This document shows, in pieces, positions 1 through 6,232 of a stretch of DNA of 8,485 nt. Each line of letters opens with the position of its first letter. Positions within the stretch are counted from its first letter, which is position 1. Below the pieces are notes generated by a model, which saw nothing but the letters and a program-made list of their open reading frames with translations, searched no databases and had not been told where the DNA came from. The DNA is from an uncultured Chitinophagaceae bacterium (GTDB lineage Bacteria > Bacteroidota > Bacteroidia > Chitinophagales > Chitinophagaceae), in NCBI GenBank assembly GCA_903841915.1, contig CAIMKO010000557.1, positions 1-8,485 on the forward strand, read 5' to 3'. The translations under genes were made by a program, and so were the position numbers.

Positions 1-834
1 ATCTAGCTCTTCTCTTTGCATCGGCACTTCTACCGCTGTTGAAATCTTTGTCTGCAGATGTTCTATTAACGATGAATCAACACTGATAGGTGTTTCCAGC
101 GATTGATTCAATAAAAAATTGAAAAAGGATTGTGCATTTTTTTTATTATTCTTTGCCTCAATGATGGAAGTCTCCACCTGGCTTACCTGCGTTCTTGCTC
201 TTGCAATCACTTCTTTGGTAGCAACATTATTCTTTACCAATTTTTCGGTGAAACGCAGATTTTCATTCACACTATTCAATGCATTTTGATAAATATTCAT
301 CGCTTTATCTGTCTGTAAATATTGATAGTATGCCTGCTTGATCGTTTTTACCAATTCACGTTTATACACCAAGATGTCTTGTTGTTGTGTGTTGATCAAT
401 TCTGATTTTATTTGTTTGTTGTATTTGATATCGGTATTTACGATAGGCATCAATACTTCCATTTTGGTATCATGATAATCGTTCGGAAGAAAACTGATGC
501 TCTGATTATTTATTTGCGGAAATTTATTTGTTGCCGTTAATTGATTTAAAGTTGAATAAACACCATTCAATAGATCACCGATGGGTAAATCAATGGAACG
601 GCCACCATTGGCAACAGTATATTGTGCGCCAAAATTTACTTGCGGAAAAAACAATGCTTCTGCTCTTCGCAGGTCGAGTTTTGCTCTTTGCAGGTCGAAA
701 CTTTTTTGTTTAAGTGCAAGATTGCTGTCCAATCCCAACTTTACATATTGCTCTAATACGCCCTGACTTTTTACCTGACCGAAAAACAAGATCCCGGCAA
801 TGATGAAAAAGAGATGTTTTGGTTTTACTTTCAT
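1..834 (-). CDS. TolC-family outer-membrane efflux protein (C-terminus cut by window edge)
   Basis: Reading the minus strand from ATG at 834 gives 278 uninterrupted codons to the left edge, so the gene is 5'-complete and 3'-partial. Residues 1-24 form a signal peptide (basic MKVKPK, then a hydrophobic stretch, cleavage probably near VKSQ). The mature part looks like a TolC/OEP repeat: an opening helix (VLEQYVKLGLDSNLALKQ), the heptad-rich helix DLQRAKLDLRRAEALFFPQV at 47-66, a beta-hairpin region at about 67-135, then a long alpha-helical coiled-coil segment (about 136-240) with the typical LVKNNVATKEVIARA turn at 199-213. Such proteins form the outer-membrane channel of RND or ABC efflux pumps. 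The adjacent tetR gene, with the same operator upstream, suggests a drug/solvent efflux operon whose membrane-fusion and pump genes would lie to the left. Family assignment is firm; the exported substrate cannot be told. Confidence 0.88.
   Translation of the reverse strand, partial: MKVKPKHLFFIIAGILFFGQVKSQGVLEQYVKLGLDSNLALKQKSFDLQRAKLDLRRAEALFFPQVNFGAQYTVANGGRSIDLPIGDLLNGVYSTLNQLTATNKFPQINNQSISFLPNDYHDTKMEVLMPIVNTDIKYNKQIKSELINTQQQDILVYKRELVKTIKQAYYQYLQTDKAMNIYQNALNSVNENLRFTEKLVKNNVATKEVIARARTQVSQVETSIIEAKNNKKNAQSFFNFLLNQSLETPISVDSSLIEHLQTKISTAVEVPMQREELD
661..698 (-). repeat. Short near-identical direct repeat encoding two coiled-coil heptads
   Basis: The 17-mers tgctcttcgcaggtcga (661-677) and tgctctttgcaggtcga (682-698) differ at one base and are 21 bases apart, exactly seven codons. 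They encode the successive heptads DLQRAKL and DLRRAEA in the first helix of the TolC-family protein. The in-frame spacing points to an internal duplication of a coiled-coil heptad rather than a regulatory or mobile repeat. Confidence 0.6.
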
Positions 835-850
835 AATGATTAATTAATAC

Positions 851-858
851 TGACGTCA
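851..858. other. Perfect palindrome TGACGTCA
   Basis: An 8-base self-complementary sequence lies 17 bases upstream of the efflux gene start, overlapping the edge of the -7-like element. It could be a second protein-binding site or chance; nothing else in the window repeats it near a promoter. Confidence 0.2.
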
Positions 859-877
859 ATAATATTAACAATGTTAA
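857..877 (-). promoter_or_regulatory. Putative TetR operator and -7 element in front of the efflux gene
   Basis: Positions 865-877 hold a perfect 6-bp palindrome around one base, TTAACA-A-TGTTAA. The same core lies in the promoter of the neighbouring tetR gene. On the minus strand it is directly followed by TATTATTG (864-857), one mismatch from the Bacteroidota -7 consensus TAnnTTTG. The site is 31-43 bases upstream of the TolC-family start codon, in the 61-base gap after tetR. I see no good -33 TTTG at 19-21 bases, so the promoter part is weaker than the operator part. Inference: the repressor shuts off the efflux operon here. Confidence 0.6.
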
Positions 878-895
878 GTGTTCTGATAAATTTTT

Positions 896-1528
896 TTAGT
901 TGGGCTTAATGGATGTATCGATGGTTCCTAATAACCAGTTGATGGATTGATGCATTACTTTTACCAATTGCTCTTGAGGAATTATTTTAATCAACCTGTC
1001 TCTTATGGCCAAAGAAACCATTCCATGTACTAATCCCCAAATAGCCATTGCCACAACTTCAACCGGTGCTTTTTGTATCAAACCCTTATCCATACACTCT
1101 TCCAGCAATGTTCTTAAACTGCCGATGGCAGTATCTCCGGCCGACCATTCGCAATTTTCCATTGTACTCAGGCATTCCATAGGTGCCCGCTGAATGAACA
1201 TTACGTCATAAAATTCCTGATGGGTCATGCCAAATTGAATATAGTTCTCTCCCATTTTATATAAGCGCATCAATGGGTTTGCAATACCCGCGAGATTTTG
1301 GTTTAGTTCGATCATCTTCTCAAATCCTAATTGGTGTAAATAAAAGAAAATCTCATTCTTGTCTTTAAAATACAGGTAAACTGTGGTGGGGCTGTATTGA
1401 ATCAGGTCGGCTATCTTTCTGATGGTAACATTGTCAAAACCCTCTTCCACAAACAGTTTCATGGAAGCGTCAAGGATCATCTTTTTGATGTCTTGTTTCT
1501 GTTTTTCTTTTCTTTCTGCAATTCCCAT
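896..1528 (-). CDS. TetR-family transcriptional repressor
   Basis: A 210-residue protein of typical TetR length. The N-terminal DNA-binding domain spans about 10-57, with the helix-turn-helix at about 35-56 (VTIRKIADLIQYSPTTVYLYF), including the hallmark T-T-V-Y-x-Y-F recognition helix. The C-terminal ligand/dimer domain carries AIWGLVHGMVSL (162-173), the 'WHG' signature of the TetR_C_33-type domain. I chose ATG at 1528. The reading frame can be extended to a TTG at 1549, but that codon lies inside the -7 promoter element (1547-1554) and so cannot be translated from this promoter. The gene is upstream of, and co-directional with, the TolC-family gene (61-base gap). The same operator core occurs in front of both, so self-repression plus control of efflux is likely. 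The inducer is unknown. Confidence 0.9.
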   Translation of the reverse strand: MGIAERKEKQKQDIKKMILDASMKLFVEEGFDNVTIRKIADLIQYSPTTVYLYFKDKNEIFFYLHQLGFEKMIELNQNLAGIANPLMRLYKMGENYIQFGMTHQEFYDVMFIQRAPMECLSTMENCEWSAGDTAIGSLRTLLEECMDKGLIQKAPVEVVAMAIWGLVHGMVSLAIRDRLIKIIPQEQLVKVMHQSINWLLGTIDTSIKPN

Positions 1529-1546
1529 GATAAATAGATTACGATG

Positions 1547-1577
1547 CAAATATAATTAACAGTGTTAATTTTCCAAA
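1547..1577 (-). promoter_or_regulatory. tetR promoter with a perfect Bacteroidota consensus
   Basis: On the minus strand TTTG (1577-1574) is followed after exactly 19 bases by TATATTTG (1554-1547). This matches the sigma-ABfr-type consensus TTTG-N19-21-TAnnTTTG with no mismatch. Transcription would start near 1540, leaving a very short leader before ATG at 1528. This supports both the chosen tetR start and the assignment of the window to the Bacteroidota. Confidence 0.8.
1554..1570. promoter_or_regulatory. Putative TetR autoregulatory operator
   Basis: AATTAACA-G-TGTTAATT is a 17-base inverted repeat with perfect 8-bp arms around one central base. It fills the spacer between the -33 and -7 elements of the tetR promoter, the classic place for a repressor to block RNA polymerase. 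The inner 13 bases (TTAACA-N-TGTTAA, 1556-1568) recur at 865-877 in front of the efflux gene, with almost the same distance to the -7-like element. Binding by this TetR is inferred from position and repetition. Confidence 0.75.
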
Positions 1578-1785
1578 TTTTTCAACCATTTTTTTAATGG
1601 GATATTAAAATTATGCGTTATCGGGCGTGTTGGCGCAGCAATCACGGATCAAGAACAAGATTTGGTTTGATTTTATGGAAGAAATTGTCCGCCAAGCAAT
1701 TTTATACGGGAGTTATATTTCTTACTCACTGAGTCTAACTCATGGCTAATGCAGCGTGGCTTGAATCTGCGGTTTTTTTGCTCTA

Positions 1786-1817
1786 CCTCGCAGAGTCCAT
1801 GCGAAGACTCAGCGGGG
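1786..1817. repeat. GC-rich imperfect hairpin in the intergenic region
   Basis: CCTCGCAGAGTC (1786-1797) can pair with GACTCAGCGGGG (1806-1817) across the 8-base loop CATGCGAA. As RNA this gives 11 of 12 paired positions, with one A-A mismatch and one G-U pair. It has no following T-run on either strand, so it is not a standard terminator. It could be a copy of a dispersed intergenic palindrome, but no second copy is in the window. Confidence 0.4.
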
Positions 1818-1857
1818 AGGAAAATAAAATAATCGTCACGCATCATTATACCTGCTT

Positions 1858-1876
1858 ATTTCCTGTTAGAGGAAAT
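1858..1876 (-). terminator. Possible weak terminator after the 114-residue gene
   Basis: ATTTCCT (1858-1864) and AGGAAAT (1870-1876) form a perfect 7-bp stem with a 5-base loop. On the minus strand the stem begins immediately after the TAG stop codon (1879-1877) of the small gene. It is AT-rich and not followed by a T-run, so termination is only a possibility. Confidence 0.35.
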
Positions 1877-2221
1877 CTATTTGATAAAATGGTCGTTAAA
1901 ATTTGAGCCATCCCATTTATTGGAATCTTCGATCCACTGACAACTATGTTCTTTGATCTGTGATAAAATGGCCCAAGCCTCTTTTAATATTTTATCTTCA
2001 TTAAATTGATGATGCAACAATTCTTGACTAACTGATCCAATTATTTTTCCGTTGCTGAGATAAATTTTATTGTGAATTAATTTCCCGATCAATGATTTAT
2101 TTCTTGAAAAAACACAATTTCCCAATATCACTGCGATCACCGTTTCTTGATCTACAGAAATGATAATATTACTATGCAACCAGGCAATCAAATTTTGGGT
2201 TTCCCCTTGTATCGGATACAT
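1877..2221 (-). CDS. Conserved-looking small protein of unknown function
   Basis: This encodes 114 residues from ATG at 2221. I do not recognise the family. There is no signal peptide or membrane segment. The first 70 residues have alternating hydrophobic patches that look like beta-strands (NIIISV, VIAVILGNCVF, KIIGSV). The second half is helical and charged (EDKILKEAWAILSQIKEH), ending in an acidic/aromatic tail (CQWIEDSNKWDGSNF). A small soluble alpha/beta protein is the best description. It lies downstream of the operon terminator at 2265-2286, on the same strand, and a hairpin directly follows its stop codon, so it probably forms its own unit. I found no clear promoter in the short AT-rich upstream gap. 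Its length, sensible composition and lack of a competing frame support a real gene, but no function can be given. Confidence 0.6.
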   Translation of the reverse strand: MYPIQGETQNLIAWLHSNIIISVDQETVIAVILGNCVFSRNKSLIGKLIHNKIYLSNGKIIGSVSQELLHHQFNEDKILKEAWAILSQIKEHSCQWIEDSNKWDGSNFNDHFIK

Positions 2222-2264
2222 TTTTTTATTTTTTATTAGTTAAAACAATCATTTACATTTAGAA

Positions 2265-2286
2265 GGGAGATATAAAAATATCTCCC
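2265..2286 (-). terminator. Hairpin terminator at the end of the phosphonate gene run
   Basis: GGGAGATAT (2265-2273) and ATATCTCCC (2278-2286) are perfectly complementary 9-bp arms closing a 4-base loop (AAAA on +, TTTT on the minus-strand transcript). It starts 13 bases beyond the pbfA-like stop codon. The following transcript sequence (TTCTAAATG) is only modestly T-rich, so efficiency is uncertain, but the position and symmetry fit a transcription end. Confidence 0.65.
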
Positions 2287-2298
2287 GTAAATTGAACA

Positions 2299-3660
2299 TT
2301 ATGATAATAAAGGATACCCAATTGAATGAATGGCGATCTCAAGAATATTGAATGCATTTTCCAGTTGTTCTCTTTCAATGATCAATGGGGGACATAACTG
2401 AATTACATTTCCCTGGGAGACCTTAAAACTTAATCCGTTCTTTAAACATTCATACATAACCTGTTCTGCTTCGCTAACAGCTCTTTCTTTCGTATCCCTG
2501 TCTTTTACCAACTCAATGCCCCATAATAATCCGATTCCGCGAACATCTCCAATCAATGAATACTTTTCCTGTAGCGCTGTCAATTTTTCTTTTACGAACA
2601 ACTCGTCCTTCTTCACTTTTTCAAGAAGGTGATTCGATTCAATAAATTCAAGCATTGCCAATGCGGCAACAGATCCCAAGGGATTTTTTTCATGTGTATA
2701 ATGACCCAAGGAAATATCTCCTGCAACATTATAACTGTCTCTGGCCACTATGGCTGCAATAGGAATGATGCCAGCTCCCAATCCCTTTCCCAAACAAATG
2801 ATATCAGGCTCAATATCAAAGTGCTCGAAAGCAAACATTTTACCTGTTCGTCCAAAAGCAATGGGGATTTCATCTAATATCAATAATACATTGTGTTTGC
2901 AGCAAATTTCTCTAACGCTTTTCCAGTAAGCTTTTGATGGTATCTGTACATCTGTATTCCGGATCGTTTCTATAATAAAAGCACCAATATCAGCATTCTC
3001 TTCAATTATATTTTCAAGTTGCTCTACATAATGCAAATCATTTGAATCTTCTGAAAAAGGATTTCTATACGATTCTGATTGGTTGATATGTTCTACCCCC
3101 GGCATTAATGGGCCTAATCCCTGTTTAAACTGTTGTTCTCCTCCAACTGATATGGCATCCATGGATGCGCCATGAAACGAATCCCACAATGAAACCACTT
3201 TATATTTTCCTGTTACGATCCTTGCTAGTTTTAATGCCATTCCAATCGCACTTGTTCCACCGGGCGCAAATAATACACGATTTAATCCGGCAGGTAATAA
3301 TGAAGAAAGTTTCTCTGCCAATTCAATCGCAGGCTTATTTGTATATCTGCGGGGTGAAAAAGGAAGAATGTCTAATTGCTGTTTTACTTTCTCTATCACA
3401 AATGGATTACGATGGCCAACCTGATGCAGATTGTTACCATGAAAATCCATGTATTTTTTTCCACTGACATCAGTGATATAAATTCCTTCACAAGATTCTA
3501 ATACGTCTAAACAGGGTGTTGATAATGACTGATGAATAAAAGAAGACGCATCTCTTTCCAACCATTCTGATATTGCTACACTGTCCATTGTTCTATACCA
3601 ATTCTTTCTCGTCTCTGAAAAATTCACATCACCTTCCTGTATCAGATTGTATTCTTTCAT
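2299..3660 (-). CDS. pbfA: Class III PLP-dependent enzyme, probable (R)-1-hydroxy-2-aminoethylphosphonate ammonia-lyase (PbfA)
   Basis: A complete 453-residue fold-type I, class III 'aminotransferase-like' protein. Visible landmarks are YMDFHGNNLHQVGH (70-83), FSPRRYTN (101-108), the phosphate-cup PGGTSAIG (133-140), SFHGASMDAISVGGE (161-175), the cofactor Asp263 in LLILDEIP, the Schiff-base Lys292 in LGKGLGAG, and HYTHEKNP (320-327). The DFHGNN/RRYTN/DEIP pattern is what I associate with PbfA, a lyase that turns (R)-1-hydroxy-2-aminoethylphosphonate into phosphonoacetaldehyde and ammonia, rather than with true transaminases, which usually read DEVQ here. PhnW is class V and about 370 residues, so it is excluded. 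The gene follows the FAD oxidase after 18 bases and is the last of the run. The phosphonatase-like gene upstream would use its product. The alternative is an ordinary class III transaminase or an ethanolamine-phosphate phospho-lyase-like enzyme. The protein is cytoplasmic. Confidence 0.78.
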   Translation of the reverse strand: MKEYNLIQEGDVNFSETRKNWYRTMDSVAISEWLERDASSFIHQSLSTPCLDVLESCEGIYITDVSGKKYMDFHGNNLHQVGHRNPFVIEKVKQQLDILPFSPRRYTNKPAIELAEKLSSLLPAGLNRVLFAPGGTSAIGMALKLARIVTGKYKVVSLWDSFHGASMDAISVGGEQQFKQGLGPLMPGVEHINQSESYRNPFSEDSNDLHYVEQLENIIEENADIGAFIIETIRNTDVQIPSKAYWKSVREICCKHNVLLILDEIPIAFGRTGKMFAFEHFDIEPDIICLGKGLGAGIIPIAAIVARDSYNVAGDISLGHYTHEKNPLGSVAALAMLEFIESNHLLEKVKKDELFVKEKLTALQEKYSLIGDVRGIGLLWGIELVKDRDTKERAVSEAEQVMYECLKNGLSFKVSQGNVIQLCPPLIIEREQLENAFNILEIAIHSIGYPLLS

Positions 3661-3678
3661 ACATTAATATAAATAAAA

Positions 3679-4905
3679 TTATCCACTGTTTTTTACAGAT
3701 CTAGCAATGGCACATTTTTGCAGCCACTCTTCACTGAAAGGATCTATATCGCCAAACCGATGAATATCAAATGCTGAAAAATCGTAAGGATTGGGTTTAC
3801 CCGCAGCCATTTCTGCAAAAGCCAATCCTACACCACCACAAACAGCAATGCCTGCACCCACACAACCTGTGGCAAACAGTATATTATTTTTTTTGGTTGT
3901 TGAACCCATACTTAAATAATTATCGGGTGTATATGCTGAAAACCCTGCGATATAATATTTCAAACCAATATCATAGACCCTTGGAAAAAATGCAGCCAAC
4001 CTATCAATTACTTCTGACAGATCATTCATTCCTTTGTCATCACTGAATTTAAAACTACTGATATCATTGGGTATATCATTTGGTGAAACGGCGATAGATT
4101 GCCTTTCTCGTATTCCAAATAATAATGCTCCGCCTTCAGGTCGCAAATAAGCATTTACATCGGGCAACACAACCATGGGCATTGATTCAGGGAATATTTC
4201 ATTTCTTTCCGTGATCCAGTACTGGCTGCGTACAGGAGCCAATGCTAAATTGATCCCGGCTTTTTTTGCCAATATGGGAGCCCATGCACCCGCTGCAATA
4301 ATAACTACATCTGCGTCAATAATTCCATCTGTTGTAACAACACCTGTTGCAGTATCTCCATCCATTAAAATATCGGTTACTTCAACCCCCTGTCTGATAT
4401 CTGCACCCAATAATTTTGCAGTTCTTGCATAAAATGTACCCAGTAAATAGGGATCGCAATAAGCCTCATCAGGCATATAAGCGATCTTTAAACTTGTTGA
4501 TGCATTCAACCATGGCGCCATTTGTTCGGCCTTTTCAGCAGAAATATATTCCCATCTTTCCCCAAATTTCGAAGCAGTTTTTACTAATTCTTCCAGATCA
4601 CTTACTTTAGTTTCCGAAGCAGCAATATGCATGATGCCAACGGTTTTTATGTCTAAACTTTCCCCTAACAAAGTCTCCATTTCTGCAATGGCGGTATAGG
4701 TTTGCTTAGCTAAAGGAATGAATTCCTTTTTAGCTCTGATCTTTGTGATCATAGCCGCCGCCCTGCTGGTAGCTGCATTACAGAGTTCATTTCTTTCCAG
4801 TACAATGATCTTTTTGCCTGGATTGTTTTTTGCATAATGATAGGCGATCGAATTTCCAAAAACCCCACCGCCAACAATTACAACATTTGCTTTTTCATTA
4901 CTCAT
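3679..4905 (-). CDS. FAD-dependent oxidoreductase (DAO family), probable aminophosphonate oxidase
   Basis: A 408-residue protein starting with ATG at 4905, one base after the stop codon of the MFS gene. The frame runs open to 4968, but that extension would overlap the MFS gene by 62 bases and adds residues ahead of the FAD fold. The Rossmann motif begins right after the chosen start: VGGGVFGNSI (11-20), ending with Glu37 in IIVLER, which binds the FAD ribose. Further DAO (PF01266) features are the ATSRAAAMITKIR stretch (45-57), a second FAD strand VVIIAAGAW (200-208), and the C-terminal FATGCVGAGIA (344-354). There is no signal peptide. The DAO family includes glycine and sarcosine oxidases. 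Relatives found in phosphonate clusters oxidise N-methyl-AEP, and some AEP, to phosphonoacetaldehyde. Placement between a phosphonatase-like and a PbfA-like gene argues strongly for that role. Which amine it prefers cannot be read from the sequence. Confidence 0.8.
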   Translation of the reverse strand: MSNEKANVVIVGGGVFGNSIAYHYAKNNPGKKIIVLERNELCNAATSRAAAMITKIRAKKEFIPLAKQTYTAIAEMETLLGESLDIKTVGIMHIAASETKVSDLEELVKTASKFGERWEYISAEKAEQMAPWLNASTSLKIAYMPDEAYCDPYLLGTFYARTAKLLGADIRQGVEVTDILMDGDTATGVVTTDGIIDADVVIIAAGAWAPILAKKAGINLALAPVRSQYWITERNEIFPESMPMVVLPDVNAYLRPEGGALLFGIRERQSIAVSPNDIPNDISSFKFSDDKGMNDLSEVIDRLAAFFPRVYDIGLKYYIAGFSAYTPDNYLSMGSTTKKNNILFATGCVGAGIAVCGGVGLAFAEMAAGKPNPYDFSAFDIHRFGDIDPFSEEWLQKCAIARSVKNSG

Positions 4906-4906
4906 C

Positions 4907-6229
4907 TTATACAATTGATTGATTGAAATTAAATTTTTTATAGGTATTCGCGGATACGCGTGCGCCAATGATTATTAAGATCATTCCTACAAAAGCAAAT
5001 ACATAAAAGAGTAAACTAAAAAAATTCACCCAACTGTATTTGATCGTTACAAACTCTTTCAGCAATAAAACGATCACCGTACCCAGGTAACCGAATGCAT
5101 CTGCGATATACATCACAAAACCAACATTGCCATGCACTTTAAAAGTTGCAAGCATCCGTTCAAAATATAAACAGTTGTATGGAACATAACCCATGTATAA
5201 TCCTGAAGTAGCTGCAACAAACCAAATGAGTGGTGATATTACATGGAGTTGAAATAACAGGGTTGATATGACCGCTAAAGAGAAACCAAATAATATAACA
5301 ACATAGGTTAACTGAAATGCTTTGTAATTATTTCTGATGATAAAAAAGCTTCCTACAATGGCAAGTACCAATAAAGAAATAAACGTGCTGGTTTGTGTAA
5401 AGATGTTGGCATTATTTTGAAAACCTGTTTCATTCCACAATTCATTGGCAAAGTCTTCGCAAAAATCTCTCAGAATGGTCAATAAAGAATAGGCTAAAAC
5501 AACAGGAATTAAAATGGCGCCGAATTGTTTTACAAATGCTTTTCGTTCTTCGGCATTCATTGGTTTTCGAACTGTTCTATTGGCTATATCATCTTCTGTT
5601 GGTGGCGGTGTTTGCTGCAATAACCAAACACTAATAAATAAAGGGATGATAAATACAGCCCCCGCTGCAAAGGGCATCCACCATTGATTGATATTAAATT
5701 CCAGCATCAGATTCTTTCCAACAGTTTTTGCCAGACCGGAAGCAAAGATGAAACTGGTTGCAAGGACGGCACCCACTAATTCAGTCATTCTTCTGCCTTC
5801 TAAAAATCCAAATACCAGGCCCCAGATCATTCCCAATGGGAGTCCGTTTACAAACATGAAAATGAAATTAAATGGAAACGGAACGATCGCAAATAATAAC
5901 AAAGAGACCCATGCTATCGTTATCAGCCACAAAATATTTGATGCCCTTTTTTCGGGTTTCATGCTGGCAATAAAACGGATACCATAAAATTTGCTGATAA
6001 CATATCCGATCACCTGTGCGATTACCAATACTACTTTATACGAAATCCCAAACAATCTGTAGCCCTCATAAGAAGCAGCGGTAAAAGGTTTTCGAAAACC
6101 ATACATGCAACCATACACGGCAAAGGAAGACAGCGAAACATACAATACAAATAGAAAGACAGGCGAGCGCTGTAATTTTTCTTTGATTGAGCTTGTTTGC
6201 AGCAGTGTAGGCTGTATCATCTGTAACAT
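4907..6229 (-). CDS. DUF5690/MFS membrane transporter, candidate phosphonate importer
   Basis: A 440-residue, very hydrophobic protein with about twelve predicted membrane helices (roughly 23-45, 64-84, 97-115, 119-142, 150-168, 184-204, a polar central loop 205-234, 236-255, 279-298, 304-325, 331-350, 366-390, 400-424), the usual MFS layout. It resembles the DUF5690 family known from Bacteroidota. Two arginines are notable: Arg46 in YGFRKPF at the end of helix 1, and Arg254 in LLTILRDFCED in helix 7. They sit where GlpT-type organophosphate antiporters carry their phosphate-binding Arg45 (YLVRKNF) and Arg269 (LLRYGVLDW). Together with the flanking enzymes this suggests uptake of a phosphonate across the inner membrane. 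Start: ATG at 6229, three bases after the HAD stop codon; a second ATG at 6220 is nearly as good. It is separated from the oxidase gene by a single base. Confidence 0.82.
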   Translation of the reverse strand: MLQMIQPTLLQTSSIKEKLQRSPVFLFVLYVSLSSFAVYGCMYGFRKPFTAASYEGYRLFGISYKVVLVIAQVIGYVISKFYGIRFIASMKPEKRASNILWLITIAWVSLLLFAIVPFPFNFIFMFVNGLPLGMIWGLVFGFLEGRRMTELVGAVLATSFIFASGLAKTVGKNLMLEFNINQWWMPFAAGAVFIIPLFISVWLLQQTPPPTEDDIANRTVRKPMNAEERKAFVKQFGAILIPVVLAYSLLTILRDFCEDFANELWNETGFQNNANIFTQTSTFISLLVLAIVGSFFIIRNNYKAFQLTYVVILFGFSLAVISTLLFQLHVISPLIWFVAATSGLYMGYVPYNCLYFERMLATFKVHGNVGFVMYIADAFGYLGTVIVLLLKEFVTIKYSWVNFFSLLFYVFAFVGMILIIIGARVSANTYKKFNFNQSIV

Positions 6230-6232
6230 GGA

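Larger units (their letters stand above)
1571..1876. other. Intergenic region without a convincing gene
   Basis: Apart from the outer edge of the tetR promoter (to 1577) and the hairpins listed separately, nothing recognisable is found. A 39-codon plus-strand reading frame (1613-1732) and an overlapping stop-free stretch (1609-1746) have no initiation signal or family resemblance that I can see. The part at about 1613-1660 and 1750-1820 is visibly richer in G and C than the surroundings, which would fit a decayed gene or an interspersed repeat, but I cannot identify one. No tRNA-like fold was noticed. Confidence 0.5.

Noticed and set aside
130..766. Plus-strand reading frames near the left edge
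   Set aside because: They lie antisense to the TolC-family gene, whose 278 codons run without a stop from a signal peptide.
1529..1549. Upstream TTG start of the TetR gene
   Set aside because: The TTG lies inside the -7 promoter element, upstream of the expected transcription start.
1613..1660. Possible integron attC-like or insertion-sequence end
   Set aside because: The GCGTTA motif lacks a matching inverse partner with attC spacing, and no integrase, transposase or terminal repeats are present.
1613..1732. 39-codon plus-strand reading frame in the intergenic region
   Set aside because: It has no ribosome binding signal, no family resemblance and an improbable residue mix (runs of R, W and K).
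2299..3660. PhnW-type AEP transaminase
   Set aside because: PhnW belongs to class V and is shorter; this protein has class III landmarks and the DFHGNN/RRYTN/DEIP pattern.
2629..4610. Several plus-strand reading frames of 60-100 codons across the PLP enzyme and oxidase genes
   Set aside because: They are antisense shadows of strongly supported minus-strand genes and show no motifs of their own.
3679..4905. Glycine oxidase (ThiO) or sarcosine oxidase of general metabolism
   Set aside because: The fold is shared, but no thiamine or one-carbon genes are nearby and both flanking enzymes fit phosphonate use; kept only as an alternative.
4906..4968. 21-residue N-terminal extension of the FAD oxidoreductase
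   Set aside because: It overlaps the end of the MFS gene, and the FAD-binding strand begins normally a few residues after the ATG at 4905.
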